This document shows, piece by piece, positions 46,813 to 57,965 of a stretch of DNA of 64,000 nucleotides; within the stretch, counting starts at the first letter, position 1, and every line of letters starts with the position of its first letter. This DNA is from Echria macrotheca (Eukaryota > Ascomycota > Sordariomycetes > Sordariales > Schizotheciaceae): positions 1,178,001 to 1,242,000 of the forward strand of contig MU839833.1 of NCBI GenBank assembly GCA_030411725.1, written 5' to 3'. Under the pieces are notes generated by a model, which was given only the letters and a program-made list of their open reading frames with translations, made no database searches and was not told the DNA's origin. The position numbers and the translations under genes were made by a program.

Positions 46813-47444
46813 TCACCTCTTACGGCCCAAGTTCCTGAGGAGAATACCACCAATCACTCCTGCTGCCACGGCAACTCCGCTGACAATCGCAACACCCATC
46901 AAACCCTCCTTGGCGACCTTGTCATCGATCAACGTCCGCAGATTCGAGGCCTGGAGATTCGATGGTTCCATATCCACCAGGAGATCGTTGTATTTCCTCG
47001 CCTGGGCGTAGTTTCCGAGCTTGTAATTCCCCAGGGCCAGATAGTAGAGGCACTCGCGTCGTCGTTCCGGAGAAGTGCGGAAGATCTCGGAAAGCAGCAT
47101 GACGCCCAGATGCTGGTCGGTTCGTGTATTGGACTTTACAAGGCCCTGCGCCGAGGGTTAGCTCTGCGCGACAAAGGGTGTTGGGAGAAAACCACGTACC
47201 CATGCGTAGTTGAACTTGGTCTGGACGCCCACCATGTCACCCTCCTTCTCGTACTGCATCCTAAGGACTTCGAGTTCCGCCGGGTTGAGGGGCCTGGCCG
47301 CGAACAATCGTGTTAGATAGCCTACTTCGTCAACAGAAGCGCAGGAACTCACGTCTCGGCATCGATCGCATCTAGAGGTTGGTCAGCCCACCGCATTCCC
47401 GAACGGATCATCCATCTGGCACACTCACATGGTAGTTGCGTCAT
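46813..47444 (-). CDS. FIS1: Mitochondrial fission protein FIS1
   Basis: Tail-anchored outer-membrane protein of mitochondria and peroxisomes that helps recruit the dynamin fission machinery. Four exons: 47429-47444 (16 bases), 47353-47371 (19 bases), 47200-47293 and 46813-47145; the sum is 462 bases (153 aa). The protein begins MTQLPYDAIDAETPLNPAEL, followed by the TPR-like bundle with KFNYAWGLVKS, SEIFRTSPERRRECLYYLAL and YKLGNYAQARKYNDLL. A single C-terminal helix (GVAIVSGVAVAAGVIGGILL) ends in the basic tail RNLGRKR that targets mitochondria. Two consecutive exons under 20 bases make automated models of the N-terminus likely to fail. It is divergent from SPC24. Confidence 0.96.
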
Positions 47445-47955
47445 TTTGATCGGTATATTTCAGTTAAACCAAATATGTTAATCTTCTTCGAATAAGATCG
47501 AGCGGCGCAAAAGGCGGTTTCGAGTATCAGAATCAGAGGTAGACGTTGTAGGTGAGTTCTGGTGACCGGTGGCAGAAGCTCGGACCGTTTTCAAGCATGT
47601 GCCTGCCGATGACGACGCGGTGGCCAAGGGCAGTCACACATTGGACCGATAAGATAAGACAGGACCCACACCCCGCCAGGACTCGGCGGGCGAGCCCACT
47701 GGTGTTCCTGGTCGTCCGGGTGACAGCCCGCGGCAACTGTTTGGCAGCTTGGCGCAGCATCCACGAAACTTCCAGATTTGCGACGCAACGACTTCCAGCG
47801 TCAGAAACCACAACTCCATACACGACGACACAGACAATCCAACCCTTCATCACGAATTGAATCACCGCTTGCAGCAACACAGCAAACTCCACACGTCTCA
47901 ACAAGAAACGAACCGACAAAATCTCCGTGAGAACGTCACCAAAACAACCGCCAAA
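47445..47955. promoter_or_regulatory. Divergent promoter shared by FIS1 and SPC24
   Basis: The start codons of FIS1 (minus) and SPC24 (plus) are 511 bases apart with no other gene between them. The region must hold both promoters and both 5' leaders. No specific factor site is claimed. Confidence 0.65.
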
Positions 47956-48637
47956 ATGCTTCTCGAAGAAGACCCCTCCACCGTTCGTCCCCCTATTATC
48001 ATCACCACTCCCCGCAATCCCACTAACAAACCAAAACAAACAGCTCATCCGCCACACCATCGCAAACTTCAACATCGCCCCGGACCGCCTCGCCGTCGCG
48101 CGCGTCTCGGAATCGCTAGCAACGCTACAACAAGCCCGCGACCTGCGCCTGCGCGACGCCGAGTCCTCCCTCAAGAAACTCGCCCGGAACCTGGCGACGC
48201 TCCAGTCGCAGCACAACGAGCTGACGTCGACGCACTCGTCGGCCGCGCACGCGAGCGAGATCGCGCGCCTCGACACGCAGAAATTTCGCATCGCCAAGGG
48301 CGTGTCGGACCTCGAGATGGAGACCGAGCGCCTGCAGGCGCAGCAGGCCGAGCTCGCGGCGCGCCTGCAGGAGCTCGAACTCCAGGGCGTTGATGGAGGG
48401 GTCGGCGAGTTTGGTGGTGGCGGCGTCGCGGGCGGCGGTGGCAGCGTCGAGGACGAGGTGCTGCTTAGGCTCAAGGTCTATCGCAGTTTGGGGATTGACA
48501 TCGAGCGCGACACCAAGGACGGCGAGTTCAGTCGGGCCGTGGTGCGGAATGATCGTAAGGGCGACGTGCATGTCGTCAATATCGACCGGAAATTCTCGCG
48601 CTTCTTTTATGCCAACTACTTTTGGCAGATTCTTTAG
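47956..48637 (+). CDS. SPC24: Kinetochore Ndc80-complex subunit SPC24
   Basis: With SPC25 it forms the inner end of the Ndc80 complex that joins microtubules to the kinetochore. Two exons, 47956-47982 and 48044-48637, sum to 621 bases (206 aa). The start MLLEEDPST joins LIRHTIANFNIAPDRLAVAR across the intron. A long coiled coil spans about residues 30-130 and includes LDTQKFRIAKGVSDLEMETE. After a Gly-rich linker the globular RWD-type domain has LRLKVYRSLGIDIERD and RKGDVHVVNIDRKFSRFFYA, ending NYFWQIL. The donor gttcgt is weak but is the only one that gives the conserved N-terminus. Confidence 0.95.
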
Positions 48638-48931
48638 CAGTGTCACAGAGAGCTGTGTGGACGTGTCATGACGGATATAATGAGGCGTTGGGGTTTTGGT
48701 GGATACCATTTTGTTTTAGTTATCCCCGGATTGGGATGTCAGGATATAAAAGCTGCGTTGGTGTTTTGATTTCTCTACTTTTGCTATTCAAATCTCCAGG
48801 CTATGTGAGCAGATAAATCTCCCGCCGAGAACGCCCGGTCCGACCAAACGCCATATACCTCCCATGCCTCGCTTTTGTTACCATTACACTTGTCCATACG
48901 CCATAAGCAAGAAAGCCCATAGACAAAATAG

Positions 48932-49864
48932 TCACGGGGTGCATCGTCTCGCCGAATCTGGCGAATGCATTGGAGGAAAGTACCCATTCTCTTGATCCAA
49001 CGCCGTCATCGAAGGCAGCTGGACATGCTGGTTGAGCCTCCGGCTCCCGGGCGAACTCAATGCCTTGCCGGGACTTCGGGTCCCATTCCCGGACACAGAC
49101 AATCCCGGTCTTTCGCCCTGTTTCTCGTCGGGCGATTCACCCCCCCGCAACGCGGGTGTCATCCACCCTGCCAGGTCGGTCAGCTTGGTAGATCCTGAGC
49201 TCAGCGATCGCTGATGATGCCTGAACGGAGCCCGCTCGGCCGGCAGTTCAAGGCGCGAGTTTATGTTGGTCCAGTTCTCCTCGTCCTCCTGGTCGTCCTG
49301 AATCCGCCAGCCGCCGATGCCTTCGAAATCTCGGTCAAGACCGACGGATGGTGTCATGCCTGCGTCGGCGACGACGATGGCCACGTCGGCTGCAGGGAGC
49401 GGGGTGATGGCGCCCATGGAGGCCAGCGAGCCCTGGCTCGAATGGCGGGATTGCCTCATGCCCGCGCCGAAGCCGTAGCTGCTTCGACGGCGGCGGACAG
49501 CCGGTCCCTGGTTAGCTAGTGGAGCATCCGCCCCGCCATGTTGGTTCGAAGATGACGACCACGGCGTGCTGGTCCCGCTTCGGCTCCCCACGCTGTACGA
49601 CGGCGTGATCGGGGTCCGGTGCCCGTCTCGCGGTGTCCGGAGGGGGAAATGGTTTTCATCAGCGGGAAAACCATACGGCTTCCCTCGTCGGGTGAAGTAC
49701 TGCGGGATCAGACTGAGGGCGATGTCGAGGTAGGCGACGGCCACCCGGCACATGAGCACCCAGAACGAGAGCGTAGAGGTGATGCCGGCGCATATCGCCA
49801 ACGGGATGCAAGCAAGACACAAGACGGGGACTGCGAGCCCGTGGATGATGCCAAGTACTCCCAT
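48932..49864 (-). CDS. Uncharacterised two-helix membrane protein with long Ser-rich tail
   Basis: I do not recognise a characterised family. A single intronless frame of 310 aa starts at 49864 with MGVLGIIHGLAVPVLCLACI. Two hydrophobic helices lie at about residues 5-27 and 30-50, followed by ALSLIPQYFTRRGKPYGFP. The remaining 240 residues are hydrophilic, rich in Ser, Arg and Pro (for example RRRRSSYGFGAG, RHSSQGSLASMG), and look disordered and rich in phosphorylation sites. The start lacks a signal-peptide cleavage site, so the N-terminus is probably an anchor and the tail cytosolic. The even GC-rich codon use and good length support a real gene. It is divergent from the TatD-family gene. 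Confidence 0.65.
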   Translation of the reverse strand: MGVLGIIHGLAVPVLCLACIPLAICAGITSTLSFWVLMCRVAVAYLDIALSLIPQYFTRRGKPYGFPADENHFPLRTPRDGHRTPITPSYSVGSRSGTSTPWSSSSNQHGGADAPLANQGPAVRRRRSSYGFGAGMRQSRHSSQGSLASMGAITPLPAADVAIVVADAGMTPSVGLDRDFEGIGGWRIQDDQEDEENWTNINSRLELPAERAPFRHHQRSLSSGSTKLTDLAGWMTPALRGGESPDEKQGERPGLSVSGNGTRSPGKALSSPGSRRLNQHVQLPSMTALDQENGYFPPMHSPDSARRCTP

Positions 49865-50924
49865 GGTTTATCGAGCCGTACCGTCCCCCCAGCCGTTTAT
49901 TCCCGTATTGTTGCTCAATCGAATCGCGTGGCCGAGTGAGTCTCACTCCGGGTTGCGACAAAGAAATGCGGGGACGTCGATCGATCAAAGGCGCTTGCTT
50001 GATGAGGGGTGTTTCGGAAGGACACAGCAGGATAAACACGCGATCAACCTGCAGTCGGCTGTTTGTTGGTTGTCATGGGGAACTGCTCGAATATGTTGTG
50101 CTTATAGATGTTCAAGTCCATCGGCCCGGTCCATGAGAATGCCATTGAATGTCTGGATTCGGCGCGAGCCCGGGTTATCTTGGAGGTGGCAAGCCGCGAG
50201 CAGCGTTCGACATGTGAAGGCTGCCCCTCCATTGGCATGAGGAATGGAACTTGCCGTGGCCCGTGGCGTCCGGGGTTGGATTGACAAGTGGGACGGACCA
50301 ATCGGACTGTTTAAACCCCACCAAATCCCAAGCTCAGAATCTCGTGCAATTCGTGAAGATAGCTGGAACATCGCAGAATGCCTAGAATAGTGGATGGTAT
50401 TGATTGTTCACCTTGGAGACACCTGATACTGCAATGAGGGCACCTCAGTACTGCCCTCAGACCTGAAGTCTGCAGGGGAAAGGGACATCGGACCCAGCTT
50501 GCCAACTTCCTCACTGCTTGCCACTACTCTAGCCCAGCTATTTTGGTTTCTAGCTTGGCAGGAATTTCCCGTCTTCTCACGGGCATATCCGACACTGCCT
50601 CGGCAAATCGAGCTCTGGAAAGAGATACCTGAAGTATCATCCACAGAATGGTAGTTTCAACTTACCCGAGCAATGGAGCTTCCGAGCAGGGGTTCCTGCG
50701 CCAAGAAAGAGGGGCAGCAAAGCTCTCCGTCGATGAGTCTTGGGGAATTCAGTACCTGACATCATTCACCCCAAATTTCGCTGGTAGGGCGAACAACATC
50801 GACAACAAGTATACTAGCCTGCCCTGCAACGACTATCGTTCGAACAACCTGCGGCAGCAAATCAACACCTTGGACGGAACCACGGCCCCGTTCTGCTTGC
50901 CGTTCGCCAAGATCGACGCCCGCC
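49865..50924. other. Divergent promoter region, membrane protein gene and TatD-family gene
   Basis: This 1.06-kb stretch lies between two divergent start codons. Several short frames are open on both strands without recognisable domains. No repeat is seen. Confidence 0.45.
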
Positions 50925-52193
50925 ATGTGTTCCCCAACCGGTGAACAGGTGCAGCCTCACCCCGCCGACAACGACGAAAATGAGTCAAACGCATGGTTCC
51001 CGTGGCATCTCGGTGCTTGCGATGCGCATTGTCACCCCACCGACACTATGGCATCGATAGCAAGCATAGCCAGTATGCGAGCTCGAATGTTAACCATCAT
51101 GGCCACGCGTTCGGAAGACCAGGACCTCGTCTCGTCGGTTGCTGCCCAACATGGGATCAAGAGCCGAGCGGACCTGGTAGAAGCGACCGGCCACATACCA
51201 TGCCAGGTGGTACCGGCATATGGTTGGCATCCGTGGTTTTCACACCAGTTCTATGCCGATACCGATACAGCCAAGGAATCGACATTCGACCCGTCGGGAG
51301 AGATTGAAGCAGAGAAGACTAAGCACTATACAGCGGTACTCTCGTCCACGCCCGACGCGGCGTTCATCGCTTCGCTACCAAACCCGCGGCCACTCAGCCA
51401 GTTCATTGCCGAGACCCGAGAACGTCTCCTTGCAGACCCGACTGCCCTTGTCGGCGAGATTGGATTGGATAAGGCGTTTCGTCTCCCTCAGGGTTGGGAT
51501 ACCAACGAGGCGCCGAAACGCGATGAGGGTCTCACCCCCGGTGGCAGAGAGGGCAGAAAGCTGAGCCCTCACCGCGTCAAGATATCCCACCAGGAGACAG
51601 TCCTCAAGGCGCAGCTTCGGCTGGCTGGTGAACTCGGGAGACCAGTTAGTATCCACGACGTTGGAGCTCATGGCGGCTTGTTCGACGTCCTCAGCTCGCT
51701 GTGGAAGGGCTTCGAGAAACCGGTCATCTCGCGGCGGCAGCGACGAATGGTCGCTGAGGGTGCTGAGGACTTCTCTAGTGACGAGGACCTCACTGATGAT
51801 GAGTCTGGAAAAGGAAAGAAGCAGAGCAAGGCGGAGCCGTATCAGCCACGACCCTACCCTCCACGGATATGCCTGCACTCATACAGCGGTTCATCAGAAA
51901 CTTTGAGACAATATCTCGACCCTTCCATCCCCACCCAAATCTACTTCTCTTTCTCGATGGCAGTCAACCTATCAAAAGATGGTCAGTGGGATAAGTTCGC
52001 CGAAGTCATCGGAGCCTGCCCCGACAACAAACTGCTGGTCGAGAGCGATCTGCATGTGGCGGGTGGTCAGATGGATGAGAGCCTCGCACAAATATACCGC
52101 GAGGTCTGCAACGTGAAAGGGTGGGTGCTGACCGAAGGCATGGAGAGGATACGGAAGAACTACGAAGAGTACCTATTTGGCATATTCGACTGA
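50925..52193 (+). CDS. TatD-family metal-dependent hydrolase (Scn1 / Cut9-interacting type)
   Basis: Member of the amidohydrolase-fold TatD DNase superfamily, most like the fission yeast Cut9-interacting protein Scn1. A single intronless frame of 422 aa starts at 50925. Metal ligands are visible in order: the H-x-H of CDAHCHPTD (His35, His37), the Glu of LVGEIGLDKAFR, the His of VSIHDVGAHGG, the His of ICLHSYSGSSE, and the Asp of LLVESDLHV. An inserted acidic and basic low-complexity stretch (SSDEDLTDDESGKGKK) separates the third and fourth ligands and is probably a surface loop. The physiological substrate is not known. Confidence 0.9.
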   Translation: MCSPTGEQVQPHPADNDENESNAWFPWHLGACDAHCHPTDTMASIASIASMRARMLTIMATRSEDQDLVSSVAAQHGIKSRADLVEATGHIPCQVVPAYGWHPWFSHQFYADTDTAKESTFDPSGEIEAEKTKHYTAVLSSTPDAAFIASLPNPRPLSQFIAETRERLLADPTALVGEIGLDKAFRLPQGWDTNEAPKRDEGLTPGGREGRKLSPHRVKISHQETVLKAQLRLAGELGRPVSIHDVGAHGGLFDVLSSLWKGFEKPVISRRQRRMVAEGAEDFSSDEDLTDDESGKGKKQSKAEPYQPRPYPPRICLHSYSGSSETLRQYLDPSIPTQIYFSFSMAVNLSKDGQWDKFAEVIGACPDNKLLVESDLHVAGGQMDESLAQIYREVCNVKGWVLTEGMERIRKNYEEYLFGIFD

Positions 52194-53788
52194 CTGGACT
52201 CCCAAGAGCCCTATTCACAAGCGACGTCAGCGTGGGTACCATGTCGGCCATGTCGGGGGAAGCGATGAGTTACTAGTCGAGCATTTTCAGGGTTCGGAGT
52301 TGGACGGCTGCAAGGCACACAGTAATATCCAATCATAGCGATACCAACCAGCGGCCATGTGCTTAATAGAGGCTCAAAACATGTGGCAGTCCCAACGTTG
52401 GCTACAAGCCGGAAGGTGTTGTCTGTATGCAGCAGTCAAGCACAAGAGCAGTCCATCCCGCCAGCCGCTAAGATTGATGACAACGGGGCATATGTACACA
52501 GTCAGGCCCTTGCCGGGTGCTTCATCCAGGCATCGTCGGTCGAAGGTGGGCACGACAGTTAAGCGATGATGCGCATATTGGGCCGCTAAGGCACGGGCGG
52601 TATGAAGTGGATGGGTCGCGATAATATCCTGTTTAGTCGCCGGCGGTTGCGGTGCTTAGGGATGTCGCTCAGCCCTAGCCTTTGTCATGCTGATTAACAG
52701 TCCGCTGGCAGCAGGTTGATGCACCTCGATGGACAGAGAGAGCCGGATGGCCAGATATCGAGACTCCAACTCACCGAGATATCACCACGGCCCTTCGAGC
52801 ACTTCCACACTTTGGTCAACTTAAGCTCTTGGTTTGGGTGATTACGTGAGCGCCCAGGTGCAATCAGCAGCTCGGGACCCTTCCGCGCCACAGAGGTTAA
52901 CGTTAACCCGCATCGTCGAGTTCGGGAAGGCATCCGAAGCTGGAATAGAAGAAGCTTGGTGCGTCCACACTCCCCGCCACCCACACACAAATAAAACTTG
53001 ACACCCTGCCCTGCCCTGCCCTGCGCAATATTATCCCGGAGGTGGGGAATCCCAGATTCGCAGGGAAAGATGCGCCCTCCTGTGCCGCCACCCGGGTTGC
53101 CGTGGCCGTGGCCGTCGGGAGCATGAAAGGGCAGGGCGTAAGGGAGTCGAGGGCGGGCAGGCGGGCAGAACAAGGCGCGAGGGCGCGAGGGGCAGCGGTG
53201 GGAAATGGCCGTGTCGGTGCCGTGGTCGGCGTGTCTCATCTTATTGAGGCAGTTGCGCGGCCGCAGTCCGCTCTTCCCCCCTTCAAAATGCTCAATTACG
53301 TCGCCAGGACCTTTTGGAATTAGTAGACGTCTGTACGGATCCGTACGGGCAACCAGATCATTTCATTCGTGTCGGCCCCTGGCCACCGGCCAAAGTAGTA
53401 AAAGTAGTAAAGCAGTCGGGAGACCACCCCCAGATGCTGGCCTGTGTTTCCCCTCATTTTCTCCCCTGCGCAAGCAAGGCAGGCACGGAGTTTTTTCCTC
53501 TTATTTCCATCAGGGCGACGCCGATCCGCCAGTTCTTTCCATCCTTCTCTTTTGTCCATGTTTTCTCTGCATTCCCATCTACTATTCCCAGCGCTCCCAA
53601 GACTACCAAGACACGGCTGGCTGCCTGGGGCCACCTGTGAGGCCGAACAGGCGGTAGCTGAGAGAGAGAAGGCTCGGGTGGTTTATTCCCGAGCAATTGA
53701 GTTTCCCCTAGGGAATTCCTAAGCTGGGGTTTTTTTTCGGGAGCGGCAGCCGCACAACGCCTAGCTCTCCCACCCCCATGCTGCCAAG
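52194..53788. other. Promoter region upstream of the Zn2Cys6 regulator
   Basis: This 1.6-kb spacer lies between two plus-strand genes. A short CCTGC tandem repeat (four units) occurs near 53005-53025. No frame shows a domain. The right part probably contains the 5' leader of the regulator gene. Confidence 0.45.
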
Positions 53789-56212
53789 ATGAATGCCGTC
53801 AAGATGGAGCACTCGCTGGGCTCGTCAACCATCTACGCTTCGCCCGCGCCGCCCATGCACGCGCAGGCGCACCACTATCACTACCTCTCGGATGCCAGCA
53901 GCGCCACGGTGCTCGACCTGGGCGCCATGGTGCACCACGGGGGCCGCTACGACGCCGACGACGCCGACGTGCGCAGCCCGGCCAGCAGCAGGACGATGCA
54001 TCTCGACGGCCGCCGCCGCACGCTGAGCAACGGGAATAGCAGTGTTACCAGCTCCGGTCTTGGCACCCGGCCCGGCGACCGGGACAGTAGCACCGCATCC
54101 CCCACTGCCGAGACGCAGCCGCAAAAGAAGAAGCAGAAGCGCAATAAACCGACCCTATCATGTTTCGAGTGTGTCGAGCGCAAGACAAAGGTAAGACCTT
54201 GTGTGCACCTGGGCGCCGCCCGGGCGCCTCCCGACGCTCCCGGTGCGGCGGGAGGCCGATTCGCGAGTCTTGGCATCCCCCCTATCCCCGCGTTCGGGCA
54301 TTTCTCATTTATTTCAATTACCTGTAGCAAACTTTGTCCTCACTACATCCCGATACTTGTCGTCGTTTATCCTATTTGCGGTCCGCCTTCGTTGTGCTAA
54401 CAACCACGGCAGTGTGACAGAGGAAGGCCACATTGTCTTGCGTGTAAGTCGACCACCTCTTGCGACACACTAGTTATGTACTAACCGCGACTAGGCATCA
54501 AGCGGCAGACCGATTGCAAGTATGCTCCCGTTGCCAACTTGCTTGAGTGAGTCGACCCCCTGTCCCCCTAAGGGCAGCATACTCATGGCCGAGCCAGGGA
54601 AACAACTCGAAGCGCCGCCAACGGACGAAGGATGACCAAAGCCCCCAAGAAGAAGCCGGGCAGCCACAGGTTATCCGTCCCCAATGCCGCGGATAGGGGA
54701 TTTGGTGCGAATCGTATCAATTCGCTGAGCTCGGTGGCCATTGCAACCTCGACGGGGCTTTTGTCCAATGTCCCGTACTCCTCGCCGGGGTCGTCGAATG
54801 TGTTTGGGATTGGGTCCGAACACCCCTTTGCGAATTACTGGACGTGCGAAGGCGGTCTGCCGGAAGTTATCTCTGTGCTACCAGACAAGTTGCAGGCCGA
54901 TATTCTTCTCAACCGATATTTCGAGTGTGTCGACCCGGTGTACCCGATGCTGCATCGTCAGACGTTCTACGCCGACTACGAGCACTTTTGGTCTCTGGGA
55001 ATCCACGACAGGGACCACACAGATGCAGCGTTCGTTGCGCTCATATTCGTCATGCTTGCCCTCGGCACACAGTTCGTTACGTCGACCTCCCCTCGGGAGA
55101 GAAAGCAGACGGCAGAGTTCTATGCCTCAGCGAGCAATCAAGCGTTGCGTATGAGCTCGTATCTGAGCAGTGCTTCTGTCAAATCTATCCAGGCTATGGT
55201 CCTTATTACCTATTTTCTCATCAACGACAACCACGCATCCGACGGCTGGGCTTTCGGTGGGATTCTAATGCGACAGGCGTATGCTATGGGTCTACACCGG
55301 GACCCTAATATCGGTATAGCCCTTTCTCCCTAGTTGTTTCTGGACTACTCTAACATGATTAGTCACTCCTGACGCATCGCCGTTCGAGAAGCAACAGCGG
55401 CGGAAGGTTTGGCAAGCCGTCCTCCTTCAGGATACCTTCCTGACCGTGTTGCTGTCCCTCCCACCGAGCGCTACTCACACGGATGTGAGCGTCGACGACC
55501 TCATCGAGGCTGACAGTGCGTCCATCGCCAGCGATGACCCTACCGATATGGCATACGTCCGTGGTTCTTGGACACTGGCCAATCTTGTGCAGGAAACCAT
55601 TTGCAGCCCTCGGTCTCTGGATGTTCCCATCTGCGCCACCGTCAGACACAAGTCGAAGCTGGTGGCCGACTTTCGAGCCGTGTATCGATCATTCCCGGAC
55701 ATATTCCGATCGTGGGATGCGGAGGCCATGGCGCAGCTTGCACGAGACAACAAACGGGTGGTTCGGCAGACACTGTTTTTGAGCAGTAATTACTTCCACA
55801 ACCTCATGCTCGTTCACGCAAGCGAGAGTCCGGACGTCCCTGTGAATGTTCGCGGGACGCTCGAGGCAGCTCATGATGCGATTGCTGCCTTTTTCGTGCT
55901 CTTCTCTCTGTTTGAGGCTGAAGCGAGAGTTTGGTGGGTGTTTAATCACCGCGCGTTCCTGGAAGCATTGTGCATCGGGAATGTGCTCAAGGAAGTGGCG
56001 AAGGAGCCGGGAGGAGACGAGAACCTGCTGAAGGACCCGCTGTTTGTGAGGGCCAAGACGGATATCCGTAAGTCTTTTTGTTGTCAAGTGGTGTGCTTTA
56101 CTGACATGTCCCAGACCGAATGGTGCAGATATTGCAGGTGATGAGCGAGGGTGAGCAGGGGTCGGAGACGGCGAGGACGAGGGTGCAGGTGCTGAGCGAG
56201 TTCCTGCTGTGA
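53789..56212 (+). CDS. Zn2Cys6 transcription factor with fungal_trans domain
   Basis: Nuclear DNA-binding regulator; its targets are unknown. Six exons: 53789-54190, 54413-54443, 54495-54546, 54598-55313, 55363-56067 and 56115-56212; the sum is 2004 bases (667 aa). The N-terminus is His/Ala/Ser-rich and ends in a basic patch (KKKQKRNKPT). The binuclear zinc cluster uses Cys125, Cys128, Cys135, Cys142, Cys145 and Cys152 and is split over three exons, the middle one only 31 bases. A short linker leads to the middle homology region with LNRYFECVDPVYPMLHRQTF, GWAFGGILMRQAYAMGLHRD and QRRKVWQAVLLQDTFLTVLL. The last exon adds only 32 residues. The stop codon lies at the first bases of a dispersed repeat, so the C-terminus may have been shortened or replaced by its insertion. 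Confidence 0.92.
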
Positions 56213-56350
56213 CGGTTGGGTCACAGGACCACACCCAACAAGCCAACACTCCCCCAAAGGGATTGCCAGAATTCTAAGGTCAGCACCTCAGAACCCTAAC
56301 TGCGGCTATATGCCAGCACGGCTCCCAGCCAGGGCCGTGACTCCTGCTAT
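56209..56350 (+). repeat. Dispersed repeat, copy 1
   Basis: About 140 bases starting GTGACGGTTGGGTCAC and ending near CAGGGCCGTGACT. It matches a second copy at 56631-56780 along its length. Many of the visible differences are C/T or G/A transitions. It overlaps the stop codon of the Zn2Cys6 gene. Confidence 0.75.
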
Positions 56351-56630
56351 GAGATGAGCCATGATGTGGGTTTGACGTCTGGAGGATACCCCGGCGCAGA
56401 GATGATACCATTGACGTGGATTGAAAATGAGCCATGATGTGGGATGGATTTATGGAAGGGAGGGTATATGAAGTCTAGACTGTAGTTAGGTCAATGAAGA
56501 TATGGTATATGCGGTGACTCTGAACAGTCTGAGAGGACAGACTTCCACTTTTCTACAGCGACTTTGCCCTTATAGATGCCGTGTCTCGTCTGGTGTTATG
56601 ATCATTTGTCAATAGGTAAAGCAGGTTATC

Positions 56631-56780
56631 GTGACGACTGGGTCGCGGGACCACGCCCAATTGAGCCAGCCTGTCACGTAGTGGCAGCCTCCAAAAGGAT
56701 TGCCAGAATTTTAAGGTCAGCACTTTAGAACCCCAACTGTGGTTATACGCCAGCACAACCTGCCAGGGCCGTGACTGTTA
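56631..56780 (+). repeat. Dispersed repeat, copy 2
   Basis: Second copy of the 140-base repeat, starting GTGACGACTGGGTCGC. Against copy 1 it reads TTTTAAGG for TTCTAAGG, CACTTTAG for CACCTCAG and TGTGGTTATACG for TGCGGCTATATG. It has about 20 extra bases in its first half. Confidence 0.75.
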
Positions 56781-57071
56781 TCTCGTAGCAGTTGGTTTGT
56801 GACGTATAATGTAGATGGGCAAAGATCTACTACTTCAGAGCTAGGCTTGCTAGGCAAAAGTTTATATGGGACGTTTTTTTTATCTCAACAAGCCACAGTC
56901 GGTATTCTATAGTCTATGTTTTTGCAGTATCTGTGTGTGTGTATGTGTGCCAGACCACGATGAACCGTCAACTTTAAGTACCTAGGGAGGTAGGTAGCCT
57001 AAACTCGGTGCGTGTCTACCTAGTCTAGAGGATGATGTTTGTGTTTTCCTACGGAATAGATGAATAGGTAG

Positions 57072-57097
57072 ATATATATATATATATATATATATAT
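57072..57097. repeat. (AT)n microsatellite
   Basis: About 13 AT units in intergenic sequence. It is a simple repeat with no further role seen. Confidence 0.9.
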
Positions 57098-57965
57098 CAA
57101 TCCCCATGAAGCTATGGAATAGCCCTCCCTTTGTCTCACTTCAACTGGGTGGAATTTGGTGAGTCTCGTGTTCCCTGGGTTGTGTGTGCCATGGCATGTT
57201 GAACTTTTGAACTGTTGGCCTGTTGAGTTTGCATCCCTTGAGGTAGAGACGTATACGTCTTTTTATACTTTTGTGGCACGGGTTTCCTTTGGGAACATAT
57301 CCCGGGTTTTATAGGTAAGAATCACTATGTGGTGGCACAGTATGGTTTAGGTTTGGCTGTAAGGTTAAAGCGCTGATGGGATGGCAGTGAATCAACCGTA
57401 TTCATGTCTAGAAAAGAATCCTTGGTAAGGCAGGGCTGGGCATATGTACATAGATATTGATAATTTGATAATACGCAGAATACGAGGCATGAGCATGGAT
57501 GATGGATGATCGCCGCCGCCGTTGATCGTAGCGGTGCGTAGCTAGACTTAGGTAATGAGTGGGAGGGCAAGAAAAGCCTCTCTCGGTGTCTCGTTTCGGG
57601 CAGGTGGATCAGACTTACTTATACTACGTAGGTAATGAAACTAAAAATGAAGTACACGTTACTGCGTTCGCCACACCCTCTTGATATGCTGAGGATGTGC
57701 ACTACTCCATTTCCCCGAAAAGCCGTTGACTTACCTAGATTGAAGTTGACACCGCACTTTTCTTCCTCTCACCTGTTTAGTGGATGAGGCGACTTACTGG
57801 TGTGGACCCCATTTGGAAGGTCGAACTTTGGTGAGACGGTATGGGCGGGAAGATACGTACCGTCCAGTCAATGAATCATGACAGTGACAGGCGGGGTCGT
57901 GTCCGGTGAGGGGTTCTTCCGCTGCGACAGCAACCGCATCGAACCACACCAGCCCAAAACCGCGG

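Larger units (their letters stand above)
56213..57965. other. Repeat-bearing AT-rich spacer before the PPOX gene
   Basis: This 1.75-kb spacer carries the two copies of a 140-base repeat and an (AT)n tract at 57072-57097. A 16-base string TGAGCCATGATGTGGG also occurs twice between 56350 and 56450. No gene is recognised in it. Confidence 0.5.

Noticed and set aside
52694..53239. Open frame of 181 codons (minus) between the TatD gene and the regulator
   Set aside because: Its composition looks noncoding and it overlaps a CCTGC simple repeat.
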